From Cytobacillus oceanisediminis (lineage in GTDB: Bacteria > Bacillota > Bacilli > Bacillales > Cytobacillaceae), in assembly GCF_004366035.1 (NCBI RefSeq), contig NZ_SOEE01000006.1:1-64000 (forward strand): a stretch of DNA of 64,000 bases, written 5' to 3'. A program made the translations under genes and the position numbers. Below are positions 32,921-42,009 of the stretch, piece by piece. The stretch's first letter is position 1. Each line of letters opens with the position of its first letter. Below the pieces are notes generated by a model. That model did not search any database. It was not told where the DNA came from and saw only the letters and a list, made by a program, of their open reading frames with translations.

Positions 32921-34244
32921 TGTTTTCATTCCCCTTTACATTTAAGTAGAGATAGGACTTGCCATAGGTATTGAGGCTTGCCAGGTAAGCGCTAAGGAAA
33001 ACCAAACCGGCAACCAGCCCCAGGATGCCAAATATCGCCCCCAGAATCACAATGGCATATTTGAACAGCCGAATGGACACAGAATTCTGAAACCCGACGA
33101 TGGTTGAGTTGGCAATGGTTGTGGCGGCAAGAATGATGATCAGCAGATTGCTGACTAATTTCGCTTCCACGGCAGCCTGCCCCAGGATAATTCCTCCGAC
33201 CATTGTAATGGTGGGGCCAATGGATTTTGGCAGTCTTACACTGGCTTCCAGGATTAATTCCAGAATAAGAAGCATGAAAATGATTTCCGCCAAAGCCGGA
33301 TAGGGAACCCCTTCACGGCTTTGGGCAACTGATAAAGCTAGTTGGATTTGCAGGACTTCAGGGTTTACGGAAACCAGAGCCACATACAGCCCGGGTGTTA
33401 TTAGTGTAATTAAAATGCCGATGATTCTGATTAGCCGGATGGCCAACATGATGGGCAGGGGGAAATTCCGGTCATTTTCAGCAGCAAACATATCCCAGAA
33501 CAGACTTGGAAGAATGAGCGCAAAAGGCAAGCGATCCACGAACAGAATGACTTTTCCTTTTCTCAGATTCTGGACCGCATGATGGGGCAGCTCGGTTGTA
33601 TTAAACTTTGAAATAGCGTTCCAAGACGGAAACCCCAGCATTTTGGCCAGCCCCTGCAGATTATAGGCTTCCATTTGAATATTTTTTTCGATATGATTAC
33701 GAATGCTGTTAACCAGTTCTATATCTGCTTGGCCGTCTATATACAGCAAGGATAGTTTGTTTTTGCGGCTGCGGCCGGCTGAAAAAGAGTCGATTCTGAT
33801 TTCGTCCGAGTTCACCAGTTTTCGGACGATGCCGATATTAATATCGATTCCTTCTGTAAAGGAATCCAATGCTCCTTGAATAACATTTTCATTTGTGGGT
33901 GAATCAATCGAACGATCGAGCATAGCGGGTACAGGCTCCATAATGATAAACCGTGAGGTGTTTTCAAAATGGATAATCAGTTTGCCTTCATAAATGGATG
34001 AAATGGCTTTCAGGACATCCCCTTCCATCAATTCCCCTATGGCCCCCCATAAATCCTCAGAAGGCTGATTCTGCAAAAGGATGCTCTCCGCATGCTTGTG
34101 AAGCACCGTTCTTGTTTTGATAAAATCAATGAGTGTATTAAATCCCAGCAGCATCACGGCAGCATCCGCAAGATAGTCCCTTTGAAGATGGAAATCGCCA
34201 TTGTTCCCAAGCTCTGCTTTTATTTCATTAATAAATCGATCCAT
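32910..34244 (-). CDS. Germinant receptor GerA family subunit
   Basis: 444 residues. The soluble N-terminal half (about 1-235) holds the GRSRKNKLSLLYIDG and VFKFNTTELPHHAVQNL-like parts of the GerA fold. The C-terminal half has about five membrane spans, with VNPEVLQIQLALSVAQSREG then VPYPALAEIIFMLLILE, the signature stretch of the family. A subunits form an oligomeric ion channel in the spore inner membrane. It is slightly short against the usual 470-500 because of a compact N terminus. First gene of gerXA-XB-XC. Forespore-type promoter boxes were not clearly recognised. Confidence 0.93.
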   Translation of the reverse strand: MDRFINEIKAELGNNGDFHLQRDYLADAAVMLLGFNTLIDFIKTRTVLHKHAESILLQNQPSEDLWGAIGELMEGDVLKAISSIYEGKLIIHFENTSRFIIMEPVPAMLDRSIDSPTNENVIQGALDSFTEGIDINIGIVRKLVNSDEIRIDSFSAGRSRKNKLSLLYIDGQADIELVNSIRNHIEKNIQMEAYNLQGLAKMLGFPSWNAISKFNTTELPHHAVQNLRKGKVILFVDRLPFALILPSLFWDMFAAENDRNFPLPIMLAIRLIRIIGILITLITPGLYVALVSVNPEVLQIQLALSVAQSREGVPYPALAEIIFMLLILELILEASVRLPKSIGPTITMVGGIILGQAAVEAKLVSNLLIIILAATTIANSTIVGFQNSVSIRLFKYAIVILGAIFGILGLVAGLVFLSAYLASLNTYGKSYLYLNVKGNENNGG

Positions 34245-34433
34245 TGCGGGTTACCCCTTTATAAAGACATAAATATTATTACTTTGCGCTTGCTGGAAAA
34301 TTTTATCCCTATAAACTTTATTTGGCGTTTTAACGAGGGACCTTATGTTATGGATAACAGGGGGCGATTTGCGGTTTACTGAAGATTGAGAGTTTGATGG
34401 ATCGTACCCTTTGTATAGGGAAACCGTTTGGGA

Positions 34434-34590
34434 GGACACGAATCGAGCACAAGAGCACCCTTTATCAAAAAATCGTTCATGAACGGCACTAATCAAGCAG
34501 TATAGTTTCTTTTACATTGGCAAACATCCGTGAATGGTACTAATCAAACCACATAGCCCCCTCAAATCAGCCTGCTGCAAACAAACAGCC
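34434..34590. repeat. 51-bp periodic array upstream of ger operon
   Basis: Units start at 34434, 34485 and 34536 (exactly 51 bp), continuing to AGCCTTAATCCCC near 34590. GGCACTAATCAAGCAGTATA matches the array at 30.6 kb. It lies in the divergent promoter region between gerXA and a GNAT gene. Confidence 0.88.
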
Positions 34591-34685
34591 TTAATCCCCC
34601 TCGGGGTTTCTTCGAAGAGAGTTCCGCCGCCAAAAAAGGAATTATCAAAACTAAAGAGGAATAATTAATGCGGGGGGAAAGACAA

Positions 34686-35204
34686 ATGAATATTATCGCA
34701 GTTCATGAACATCTGCATTTATTTAATAGCGCAGTTCAATTTTTCTGGGAACAGTGGGGGAATGAGCAAAACTTCCGCTTTTATCAGGATTGCATGATCC
34801 ATTCAGGGAAATCGGGGGACGGCATCCCAAGGTTTTATGTAGGGATAGAGAATGAGGAAATCATAGGCACGTATGCGTTAATCCGCAATGACCTCAATAG
34901 CCGGCAGGATTTGCATCCGTGGCTGGCATGTCTGTACGTTGATCCCAACAGCAGAGGGAAGAAGATTGGCGCCCGGCTGCTTGATCATGCTATTGAAGAA
35001 GCGGCAAAGCTTGGATTTAAGAAACTCCATCTACAGACGGATTTGCAAGGGTATTATGAAAAATACGGCTGGACACATAGTGGAGAGGTATACGGGGCGA
35101 GCGGGGATTCCATTAAGTTATATGAACAGGATACTGTCGCATCTTCTAGCAGGGAACGACAAAAACTAAACGCCCAGGAATATCCTGAGCGTCTTGTTGA
35201 ATGA
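34686..35204 (+). CDS. GNAT N-acetyltransferase
   Basis: 172 residues: FYVGIENEEIIGTYALIRND, WLACLYVDPNSRGKKIGARL (acetyl-CoA loop RGKKIG) and LHLQTDLQGYYEKYGWTHSG are typical GNAT elements. GGGGGG eight bases before the ATG at 34686 fixes the start. The last 11 residues (NAQEYPERLVE) are encoded by a hairpin that works as terminator for the facing pdaC gene, so the tail may be accidental. Acceptor unknown. Confidence 0.87.
   Translation: MNIIAVHEHLHLFNSAVQFFWEQWGNEQNFRFYQDCMIHSGKSGDGIPRFYVGIENEEIIGTYALIRNDLNSRQDLHPWLACLYVDPNSRGKKIGARLLDHAIEEAAKLGFKKLHLQTDLQGYYEKYGWTHSGEVYGASGDSIKLYEQDTVASSSRERQKLNAQEYPERLVE
35170..35192. terminator. Terminator inside the end of the GNAT gene
   Basis: ACGCCCAGGA / TCCTGAGCGT, a ten-base stem with one mismatch. 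On the minus strand it is followed by TTAGTTTTTG, serving the pdaC-like gene. Confidence 0.65.
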
Positions 35205-36635
35205 TTATTGCCGTTTTCCAAAAAACGTACCGGTCACTTCCTGCTCCTGCAGGGATAGTAGCTGGGAGACGGTAATGAATTCGTAGCCTTCTTTTTCAAG
35301 GTAGGTCAGCAGGTCTGGAAGTGCTTCAGCAGTTGGCTTATGGATATCATGCATCAAGACGATGGAGCCTGGCACAGCATTGGCCTTCACGATTTTTTGA
35401 ATAGCCGAGGCATTGAGTGTTTTCCAGTCCAATGAATCGACCGACCATAGAATAAGCGGTGTATGGGCCATTCCGGCAATTTTTTTCACATCTTCATTCA
35501 TTGCCCCATAAGGCGGGCGGACGGTTGCTGGAAGCTGGCCGCTTGCTTCTTTGATTTTGGCGCTGGCTTCCTCCATTTCTTTGCGGATCTCTTTTTCGCC
35601 GAGGGATGAAAGGTCTGCATGGCTGTCACTGTGATTTCCGATTTCATGGCCTTCTTCAGCCACTTGGCTTGCGAGGGCAGGATAGAATTGCGCCTGGCTG
35701 CCAAGCATATAAAAGGTAGCCTTTGCGTTATGCTTCTTTAAAATATCCAGAATAAGCGGTGTGACTTTCGGGTGTGGCCCATCATCAAAGGTAAGGGCAA
35801 TATACTTGCCGTTTGGATCCAGCGGAGGAGCTTCTGGTTCCTTTACTTCCGGTTCAGGAAGCTGAATGTCAGGGAGCTTCAAGTGCTGGGCGATTTCATC
35901 CTTTAAGAGGGGACGAATTTGTTCGATTGGAATTTTCACTTTGACCGCTCCGGCTGCACCGGCCGCAATTTCATATTCGTTAAAATAAAGGGTGAAATTC
36001 GTGCCGCTCAGTGACCATTTCCAGCCAGACGGATTTTCCAGAGCTTCGTCAAGCATGTCATCAAACAGATAGTCCTGGAGTTCTTCCTTCTCGCCGATTT
36101 GGTTTTTTATCAATGTCCTGAGAGTCGTCAGGGACTTCTCATCCATACGGATCACATCTGCAAGCTGTACCATTTTCTGATTCGCAAGGTCGATAGTGAA
36201 CGTTTTGACCGCGGCCTGCCCATTTGCGCCGCCGCTGTACTGGTAGGCTTCAAATACCAGGGTGTACATGGTATCGGATACTTTTTTCGGCTCCGCCTTG
36301 ATATTAAGATGGGCACGGAATTCTTCGCTGTCCAGCACCTGTCTGTTTGCCTTCACAAGTTCCAGGAAATCCTTTTCCTGAGTCTGAATCCATTCTTTCA
36401 TGGGTTTGTTCAAATTCTCAATTTCAGTGATCGGAGTACTGATCGCTAGGGTATAAGATTTTGTTTCCTTTGTCCGGGTTTCAAGGTTTAATCCGGGGAA
36501 AGCTGCCGGGGAAGTGGTTTCTGTTCTGGAAAAAGCCTGCAGGCTGGTGTCAGTTCCAGAGCTGATGAAATAATAGATGCCCATAACGCAGATGCTGAAT
36601 AATACCCACGATGGCCATTTTAACCGCTTAAGCAA
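35205..36635 (-). CDS. pdaC: PdaC-type polysaccharide deacetylase with DUF3298 domain
   Basis: 476 residues: an N-terminal membrane anchor (WVLFSICVMGIYYFI), a DUF4163/DUF3298 (RsiV-like) region at about 55-250, a Pro-rich linker and a NodB deacetylase domain (about 275-460). The five NodB motifs are present: TFDDGP, NHSDSHADL, RPPYG, WSVDSLDW and VLMHDIH. This is the architecture and length of B. subtilis PdaC, which deacetylates N-acetylmuramic acid in peptidoglycan and confers lysozyme tolerance. Located outside the membrane. Catalytic Asp/His residues are intact. The PdaC assignment rests on architecture. Confidence 0.88.
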   Translation of the reverse strand: MLKRLKWPSWVLFSICVMGIYYFISSGTDTSLQAFSRTETTSPAAFPGLNLETRTKETKSYTLAISTPITEIENLNKPMKEWIQTQEKDFLELVKANRQVLDSEEFRAHLNIKAEPKKVSDTMYTLVFEAYQYSGGANGQAAVKTFTIDLANQKMVQLADVIRMDEKSLTTLRTLIKNQIGEKEELQDYLFDDMLDEALENPSGWKWSLSGTNFTLYFNEYEIAAGAAGAVKVKIPIEQIRPLLKDEIAQHLKLPDIQLPEPEVKEPEAPPLDPNGKYIALTFDDGPHPKVTPLILDILKKHNAKATFYMLGSQAQFYPALASQVAEEGHEIGNHSDSHADLSSLGEKEIRKEMEEASAKIKEASGQLPATVRPPYGAMNEDVKKIAGMAHTPLILWSVDSLDWKTLNASAIQKIVKANAVPGSIVLMHDIHKPTAEALPDLLTYLEKEGYEFITVSQLLSLQEQEVTGTFFGKRQ

Positions 36636-36810
36636 TGATATCCTTTCCTTTCCTGTCTATAAAATTATGACTCTCCAAATATATAATTATATCAGGTAAA
36701 AAAGGGAAAATCATCGGGCTTGTGAAAAATTCACCATTTACTTTTAAAAAAATATAGTTTAAAATTACACTTTAATCCGACTAAAAAGATAAGAAAAGGA
36801 GTGAATGAGG

Positions 36811-38067
36811 TTGGCTCAAGTAGAAGTAAAAAGTAAATCCTGGGTTTTGGCACCAACAACAGTTGTTTCAAACTTAAATCCAATTCAAAAGCCTTTTGTT
36901 GCAGCTGGCGTTCTTGCAGCTATCATTTTATTCATTTCCATTATAAATGCAGCGAACATGACACAGGGAGTTCTATTTATTATTGGAATTGCACTCGGCA
37001 TGACCTTGCTTCATGCCCGCTTCGGCTTCACATCTGCATTCAGGCGCTTTGCAAGCGTCGGAAACGGGCAGGGCCTGCAGGCGCATATGCTGATGCTGGC
37101 AGTTGCTTCAGCATTATTTGCGATTATTTTAAGCACCGGCTTTAGTTTTACAGGAATCGAGCCTAAAGGATATGTGTCTCCTGTAGGAGTTAGCGTCCTG
37201 TTTGGTTCCTTTATTTTTGGAATCGGGATGCAGCTTGGGAATGGCTGTGCATCCGGTACTTTGTATTCGGTAGGCGGAGGACAATCCTCTATGATCCTGA
37301 CACTGATTTCTTTCATCGCTGGTTCCACGATCGGAGCATACCATTTCTCATTCTGGATGGAAGAAACACCGGCATTGCCGCCAATCTCCCTTGCTACATC
37401 TACGGGACTCGGCTACGGCGGAGCTTTGGTTCTGCAGCTTGCCTTATTTGCATTGATCTATTGGGTAACTCTGCAAATCGCGAAAAAGCGTAAAGCGCCA
37501 ATGATGAAAGCTCTGCCTACAACGGCCGGATGGAAAAAAATTCTGAGAGGATCCTGGCCATTGTTCGCAGCAGCGATTGTGCTAGCATTGCTGAATGCGC
37601 TGACTCTGACTGTCCGCGGAACGCCTTGGGGCATCACATCCGCATTCGCATTATGGGGCGGAAAAACGCTGATGGCAATGGGCATCGACGTAACCTCATG
37701 GGGCTATTTTGCATCAGAGCCGAATTTAGCGGCATTGAAAAATACAGTGCTTGCTGATTCTACAAGCGTTATGAACTTCGGCATCATTCTTGGTGCCTTC
37801 ATTTCAGCGGCATCACAGGGAACATTCAAGCCTGGCAAAATCAAGCCGGGTGTCGCAGGTGCTGCGATTGTCGGCGGACTGCTGATGGGGTATGGTTCCC
37901 GTCTTGCATTCGGCTGCAACATCGGTGCCTACTTCGGGGGAATCGCATCTTTCAGCCTGCACGGCTGGGTATGGGCCATCATGGCCATGCTTGGTACTGG
38001 CGTTGCGCTGTTCATCCGTCCGCTGTTTGGATTAAAGAACCCGAAATCTACGGATTCGGTTTGTTAA
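36811..38067 (+). CDS. YeeE/YedE-type sulfur-compound transporter
   Basis: About 418 residues with nine to twelve membrane spans in two pseudo-repeats. Each half carries a conserved Cys loop: FGIGMQLGNGCASGTLYS and GYGSRLAFGCNIGAYFGG. In E. coli YeeE (TsuA) such cysteines relay thiosulfate through the membrane. The partner TusA/YeeD-type protein is not adjacent. The start is placed at TTG 36811, nine bases after AGGAG; ATG 36805 is too close to it. The substrate (thiosulfate or related) is inferred from family. A strong terminator follows. Confidence 0.88.
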   Translation: MAQVEVKSKSWVLAPTTVVSNLNPIQKPFVAAGVLAAIILFISIINAANMTQGVLFIIGIALGMTLLHARFGFTSAFRRFASVGNGQGLQAHMLMLAVASALFAIILSTGFSFTGIEPKGYVSPVGVSVLFGSFIFGIGMQLGNGCASGTLYSVGGGQSSMILTLISFIAGSTIGAYHFSFWMEETPALPPISLATSTGLGYGGALVLQLALFALIYWVTLQIAKKRKAPMMKALPTTAGWKKILRGSWPLFAAAIVLALLNALTLTVRGTPWGITSAFALWGGKTLMAMGIDVTSWGYFASEPNLAALKNTVLADSTSVMNFGIILGAFISAASQGTFKPGKIKPGVAGAAIVGGLLMGYGSRLAFGCNIGAYFGGIASFSLHGWVWAIMAMLGTGVALFIRPLFGLKNPKSTDSVC

Positions 38068-38074
38068 TGGAAAG

Positions 38075-38106
38075 CCTGGCACACTTGATGAGTGCCAGGT
38101 TTTTTT
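38075..38106 (+). terminator. Terminator after YeeE-type gene
   Basis: CCTGGCAC / GTGCCAGG 8-bp stem with a 9-base loop, then TTTTTTT. Confidence 0.88.
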
Positions 38107-38337
38107 GTCAAAAAAATCAGTTTCTGCTGTCAAAATGATTACTCTCCAGGTGCCCCAGCTAATCCTCGACTAGTTCTTTACCGTTCCGTTGAAAGGAATC
38201 CTGACATTTCCAAGACTTTCCTACTATTAGTAACTGAGTAACAATTTTTGAAAAATATTGAATTTTAGGAAAAAGTAATCTATTAATATTTCTAAACTCG
38301 AAATATAATGAGTGGCAAATAGTAGAGGAGGGATTAT

Positions 38338-40221
38338 ATGAAAAGAAATAAACTTCTCAAGCCTGCAGCTGTGTTAGCTGTCATTTCTATGACTTTATCA
38401 TCATTTGCCTACACTCCTGGAAATGCTGCTGCGAAAGAAAAACCTGCACAGAGAATCGAGGAGTTAAGGTCTCAGCCAATCTATTCATATGAAGAGGCAA
38501 TTCGTGAGACAGTGTATGTCGAATCCACACTTGATTCGGATGAAAACGGAAAAGCAGACAGGATTGCCGTGGATATCATACGTCCGAAGGAAACAGAAGA
38601 AGGCCTGAAGGTTCCTGTGATTATGGATGCGAGTCCATATTATGAAAGCCTTGGAAGAGGAAATGAAAGTGAAGTGAAAGATCGGGACAAGGATGGCATT
38701 AATGAGAAGTTCCCTCTATTTTATGATAATTATTTTGTACCGAGAGGTTATGCAGTCGCTTTGCCTGAAATGGTTGGGACCAATAATTCGGATGGCTGTC
38801 CGACAACAGGCGGATATGAAGAAATTGAAAGCATCCGGGTTGTGATTGACTGGATGAATGGCAGAGCAAAAGCGTGGGATAAAAATAATAATGAAGTGAA
38901 AGCGGACTGGACTACCGGGAATGTCGGCATGATCGGAAAGTCCTATGATGGTACGCTGGCCAATGGGGTAGCGGCTACAGGCGTAGAGGGATTAAAAACA
39001 ATCGTTCCCATTGGGGCCATTAGCAGCTGGTACAATTATTACCGCTATGAGGGACTTACATATTACAACAACGGGCCTGGAGGTTTGGCCAGCAGAGTTG
39101 CCAGCAGCTCCCGCAAAGATGCCTGCAGGCCGGTGTTTGATCGTTTGAACGAGGAAGCAGATGATCCATCAGGAGATTATAATGAGTTCTGGGATGAAAG
39201 AAATTACGTTAAGGATGTAAAAAATGTAAAAGCAAGTGTGTTTGCAGTCCATGGATTAAATGATTTCAATGTGAAAATGAATCACCTTGCGGATTGGTGG
39301 ATAGCTCTATCCAAAGAAGAGGTTCCGAGAAAACTGTGGCTCACCCAGACTGGCCATGTCGATCCATTCGACTTCCGCAGAGCAGAGTGGGTTGATACAC
39401 TGCATCGCTGGTTCGATTACTGGCTGATGGACATCGAGAATGGCATTATGGACGAGCCTGCCGTTGATATTGAAAGAGGTGCGGATAATTGGGAAACCCA
39501 ATCCTCGTGGCCGGATCAAAATGCGGCAAATGTTAAAATACGATTAGCGCCAGGCGAGAATAATCAGACAAATGGCATGCTGACAACTGGACCTGTGAAG
39601 GGCAATTTTCAGCAATCCTTTACAGATAACCCAGCACAAACCGAGCAGCAGATGGTCACCAATGAAATGGCTGTCAAAAGCGACCGTCTGGCATTTTTAT
39701 CTCCTCAGCTTGAAGAAGATGTCCGTATGAGCGGCATACCTGAAATTTCACTTCGGGCAAAGGTCAATAAAGAAGACTCTAATTTGACAGTTCTCATTGT
39801 CGACTATGGAACGGATACCCGCATTCATCATGAAGGCCCTGGAGAGGGAGTCCGAACTCTGAATACAGAAAGCTGTTGGGGAGAAAGTACTTTAACAGAT
39901 GATGCATGTTACAAAGAAACAGAAAAAACTGCTCACACAGCACCATATGAAGTCGTGACAAGAGGATGGTTTGATCCGCAGAACTGGAAAACGATTGAGA
40001 AGGATGACCCTTTAAAAGAGGGCAAGAGCTATAAGTTTGAATGGGATGTTTTGCCTGAAGACTATGTTTTTAAGGAAGGTCACCGAATCGGCATCATCAT
40101 CGCCGGAAGCGATCGAAGACGTACCATTCCATCAGCAACAGGGGCCACGTTTGAAGTAAAGCTTGGGCAAAGTTATATCAGCCTTCCTGTTGTGGGCGGA
40201 AAAAAGGCAGTTGGATTTTAA
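38338..40221 (+). CDS. Secreted Xaa-Pro dipeptidyl-peptidase (S15)
   Basis: 627 residues. The signal peptide MKRNKLLKPAAVLAVISMTL ends near GNAAA-KE. The alpha/beta-hydrolase core has catalytic Ser in MIGKSYDGTLANG (GxSxxG), Asp in VHGLNDFNVKMNH and His in TQTGHVDPFDF. The C-terminal jelly-roll (about 400-620) is the X-Pro DPP C domain. By family it releases X-Pro dipeptides from peptides, here outside the cell. GAGGAGGG precedes the ATG. A calcium-loop-like DSDENGKADR and DRDKDGINEK occur in the N-terminal part. A single gene with its own terminator. Confidence 0.92.
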   Translation: MKRNKLLKPAAVLAVISMTLSSFAYTPGNAAAKEKPAQRIEELRSQPIYSYEEAIRETVYVESTLDSDENGKADRIAVDIIRPKETEEGLKVPVIMDASPYYESLGRGNESEVKDRDKDGINEKFPLFYDNYFVPRGYAVALPEMVGTNNSDGCPTTGGYEEIESIRVVIDWMNGRAKAWDKNNNEVKADWTTGNVGMIGKSYDGTLANGVAATGVEGLKTIVPIGAISSWYNYYRYEGLTYYNNGPGGLASRVASSSRKDACRPVFDRLNEEADDPSGDYNEFWDERNYVKDVKNVKASVFAVHGLNDFNVKMNHLADWWIALSKEEVPRKLWLTQTGHVDPFDFRRAEWVDTLHRWFDYWLMDIENGIMDEPAVDIERGADNWETQSSWPDQNAANVKIRLAPGENNQTNGMLTTGPVKGNFQQSFTDNPAQTEQQMVTNEMAVKSDRLAFLSPQLEEDVRMSGIPEISLRAKVNKEDSNLTVLIVDYGTDTRIHHEGPGEGVRTLNTESCWGESTLTDDACYKETEKTAHTAPYEVVTRGWFDPQNWKTIEKDDPLKEGKSYKFEWDVLPEDYVFKEGHRIGIIIAGSDRRRTIPSATGATFEVKLGQSYISLPVVGGKKAVGF

Positions 40222-40235
40222 TAGAATAGAAGAGG

Positions 40236-40267
40236 CGGGTCTGCAGCAAGTGCAGACTCGTTTTTTT
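40236..40267 (+). terminator. Terminator after S15 peptidase gene
   Basis: CGGGTCTGCA / TGCAGACTCG stem, loop GCAAG, then TTTTTTT. Confidence 0.88.
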
Positions 40268-40313
40268 ATTGTGGATAGCTTCTTTTTTACAGCAAAAAAA
40301 GAAGGCCAGTTGT

Positions 40314-40823
40314 TTACTTAAGTTCCATTTCATAACAGAGTTCTTCCTGCTGTGTATCGTCAAACCACTTCATTCCAGCCGCGGTCATGCCGATTTTTCT
40401 GAGCACTTTTCCGGATGCAGGGTTGGCTGGATCCACAGCCGCGATTATTTTCCGGAGGTTCGGGCTATTTTTCCTTAAAGCGGCCACGCATGCTGCGGCA
40501 GCTTCAGCAGCATATCCCATTCCCCAGTAATGCTGATTAAAATGATAGAGGAGCTCGACTTCGTGTTCATTTTCTGCCGGATTAAACCCGCAAACCCCAA
40601 TGATGGAGGGGGTTTCTTTTAGCAGAACAGTATAAACAGAGTATCCTTTTTCATTCTGCAGCCTCCGGTAAAAATCGATGGAGCGCTGGATTCTGCTTTT
40701 TGCACTGGCCCCGCCGCAGTATTTCATCACCTCCGGGCAGCCCCAAATCTCATAGACTGCATCCAGGTCATCGGCCTGCATGGTCCGGAGCAGGAGCCGG
40801 TCTGTTTTAAAAGGAATGGTCAT
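40314..40823 (-). CDS. RimJ/RimL-type GNAT acetyltransferase
   Basis: 169 residues: FKTDRLLLRTMQADDLDAVY opening, SIIGVCGFNPAENEHEVELL, HYWGMGYAAEAAAACVAAL (acetyl-CoA loop) and DPANPASGKVLRKIGMTAAG are typical of the ribosomal-protein acetyltransferase group. The ATG at 40823 has GAGGTG five bases upstream; an earlier in-frame GTG is part of that site. The substrate may be a protein N terminus or a small molecule. Confidence 0.88.
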   Translation of the reverse strand: MTIPFKTDRLLLRTMQADDLDAVYEIWGCPEVMKYCGGASAKSRIQRSIDFYRRLQNEKGYSVYTVLLKETPSIIGVCGFNPAENEHEVELLYHFNQHYWGMGYAAEAAAACVAALRKNSPNLRKIIAAVDPANPASGKVLRKIGMTAAGMKWFDDTQQEELCYEMELK

Positions 40824-40901
40824 TCTGTTCACCTCGTGCGGTTTTCTCTTCTATGAAAATATTATAAGATAGAGTAAGGAAAAACGTTAGGAGTTTTTGT
40901 T

Positions 40902-41510
40902 ATGCACGTACTCTATAAATCTTTGATTTTGGGAATGGCCGCCAGCATCCAGGGGATCGCGATGACCTTTTTCTTGTTTCCGCATTTTATTCCATCCGGC
41001 GGTGCGGCAAGTCTGGCGGTTTTATTCAATTATCTGTTGGACACGCCTTATTCGGTGACTTTGTGGATTTTGAATGCGGGCCTGCTGCTTGCAGCGGCCA
41101 AATGGCTCGGGAAAAGCAGTGTGATTTGGACGATGTTTTGTGTTTCGGTTACTTCGGTTACGATCGATTTTCTGACACCATACATAACGGAACCGCTGAA
41201 TCCGGTTCTCCTGGATCTTTTGCTTGGAGCAGCAGTCTTTGGAGTTGGGGTCGGTATTTTATTCAGGATGGGCGCTTCCTCAGGGGGCATGGATATCCTC
41301 GCGTTAATTATTTCCAAAGCAAGGGGAAGTGCGCCGGGACGGACGTTATTTTACATAAATGGCAGTCTGCTTTTGCTTACAGGGGTGGTCGTGGACTGGA
41401 AGGTTATTGTTTATGCGGTGATCTGCCAGATGATCGGGACGCGGATGATTGATCTTATTTACAAGGTTGATATAAAAATCCTTGCGGAGAAATATAAAAT
41501 TCATTACTAA
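40902..41510 (+). CDS. YitT-like membrane protein
   Basis: 202 residues with five or six membrane spans. FFLFPHFIPSGGAASLAVLF and RMGASSGGMDILALIIS are the two internal repeats typical of the YitT/DUF161 family. It lacks the cytoplasmic DUF2179 domain found in full-length YitT proteins, so it is a short form. TTAGGAG precedes the ATG. Transport function is suspected for the family but not known. Confidence 0.85.
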   Translation: MHVLYKSLILGMAASIQGIAMTFFLFPHFIPSGGAASLAVLFNYLLDTPYSVTLWILNAGLLLAAAKWLGKSSVIWTMFCVSVTSVTIDFLTPYITEPLNPVLLDLLLGAAVFGVGVGILFRMGASSGGMDILALIISKARGSAPGRTLFYINGSLLLLTGVVVDWKVIVYAVICQMIGTRMIDLIYKVDIKILAEKYKIHY

Positions 41511-41512
41511 AG

Positions 41513-41540
41513 AAAGGGCCGTGCAGGCCTTTTCTTTTTT
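41513..41540 (+). terminator. Terminator after YitT-like gene
   Basis: AAAGGGCC and GGCCTTT arms with a short loop and a TTCTTTTTT tail, just after the stop codon. Confidence 0.7.
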
Positions 41541-41593
41541 ATGGAAAATAATTTACTATTATTCCAGGTTAATAACAGGAAAGTGGGGATACT

Positions 41594-41781
41594 ATGATTC
41601 AGCTGCAAGAAGATAAGGAGAAGAAGAATAATGAAGAAGAGGTAATGGCTGGGATGTAGGAGAGAATACATATGAAGCAGGGGAACAGCTGGCAGATGAG
41701 GGCGGTCTCGGCTGTGCCGGCGGGTGTTTTTTTCAGGCTTTGTTTCTTGTGATGACACCAATATATATTTTTCTGACATAG
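41594..41781 (+). pseudogene. Small membrane protein gene, one-base frameshift
   Basis: ATG 41594 opens MIQLQEDKEKKNNEEEVMAG and stops. From about 41640 the +1 frame gives GNGWDVGENTYEAGEQLADE, a Gly/Cys stretch and a hydrophobic CFFQALFLVMTPIYIFLT to the stop at 41779-41781. Joined, this is a plausible protein of about 60 residues with a charged head and one span. A strong terminator follows 3 bases after the stop. A frameshift in the GAAGAAGAGG run is the simplest explanation. Confidence 0.5.
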
Positions 41782-41783
41782 AA

Positions 41784-41803
41784 AGGACAGGGGGACCTGT
41801 CCT
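41784..41803 (+). terminator. Hairpin terminator AGGACAGG / CCTGTCCT
   Basis: Perfect 8-bp stem with a 4-base loop after the small frameshifted gene; there is little T-tract. Confidence 0.6.
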
Positions 41804-41833
41804 CTATGAGATCTATCGATCACGATGTTAAGG

Positions 41834-41979
41834 ATATTGGCCTGATTAATATTTTATCGGTCACTTTCACAAGGAAATCGGCCTAATATATATTTTATCG
41901 GTCACTTTCACAGAATATCGGTCAGAACTTCTTTATATCGGTCAAAATCTCAATATATCGGTCACTCCGCGTCACGTCA
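41834..41979. repeat. 20-bp periodic array of ATCGGTCA, seven units
   Basis: ATCGG anchors at 41856, 41877, 41897, 41917, 41937 and 41957, with a first degenerate unit at 41834. The spacing is 20 bp (21-22 for the first two). Units open ATCGGTCACTTTCACAGAAT or a variant. It lies between converging genes, upstream of the alkA stop. Not coding and not CRISPR. Confidence 0.88.
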
Positions 41980-42009
41980 GCTTTACGGTAAAGGCACAGT
42001 GCAAATAAT

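Noticed and set aside
34251..34496. 81-residue minus-strand frame upstream of gerXA
   Set aside because: Lies in the promoter region and partly in the repeat array; composition atypical.
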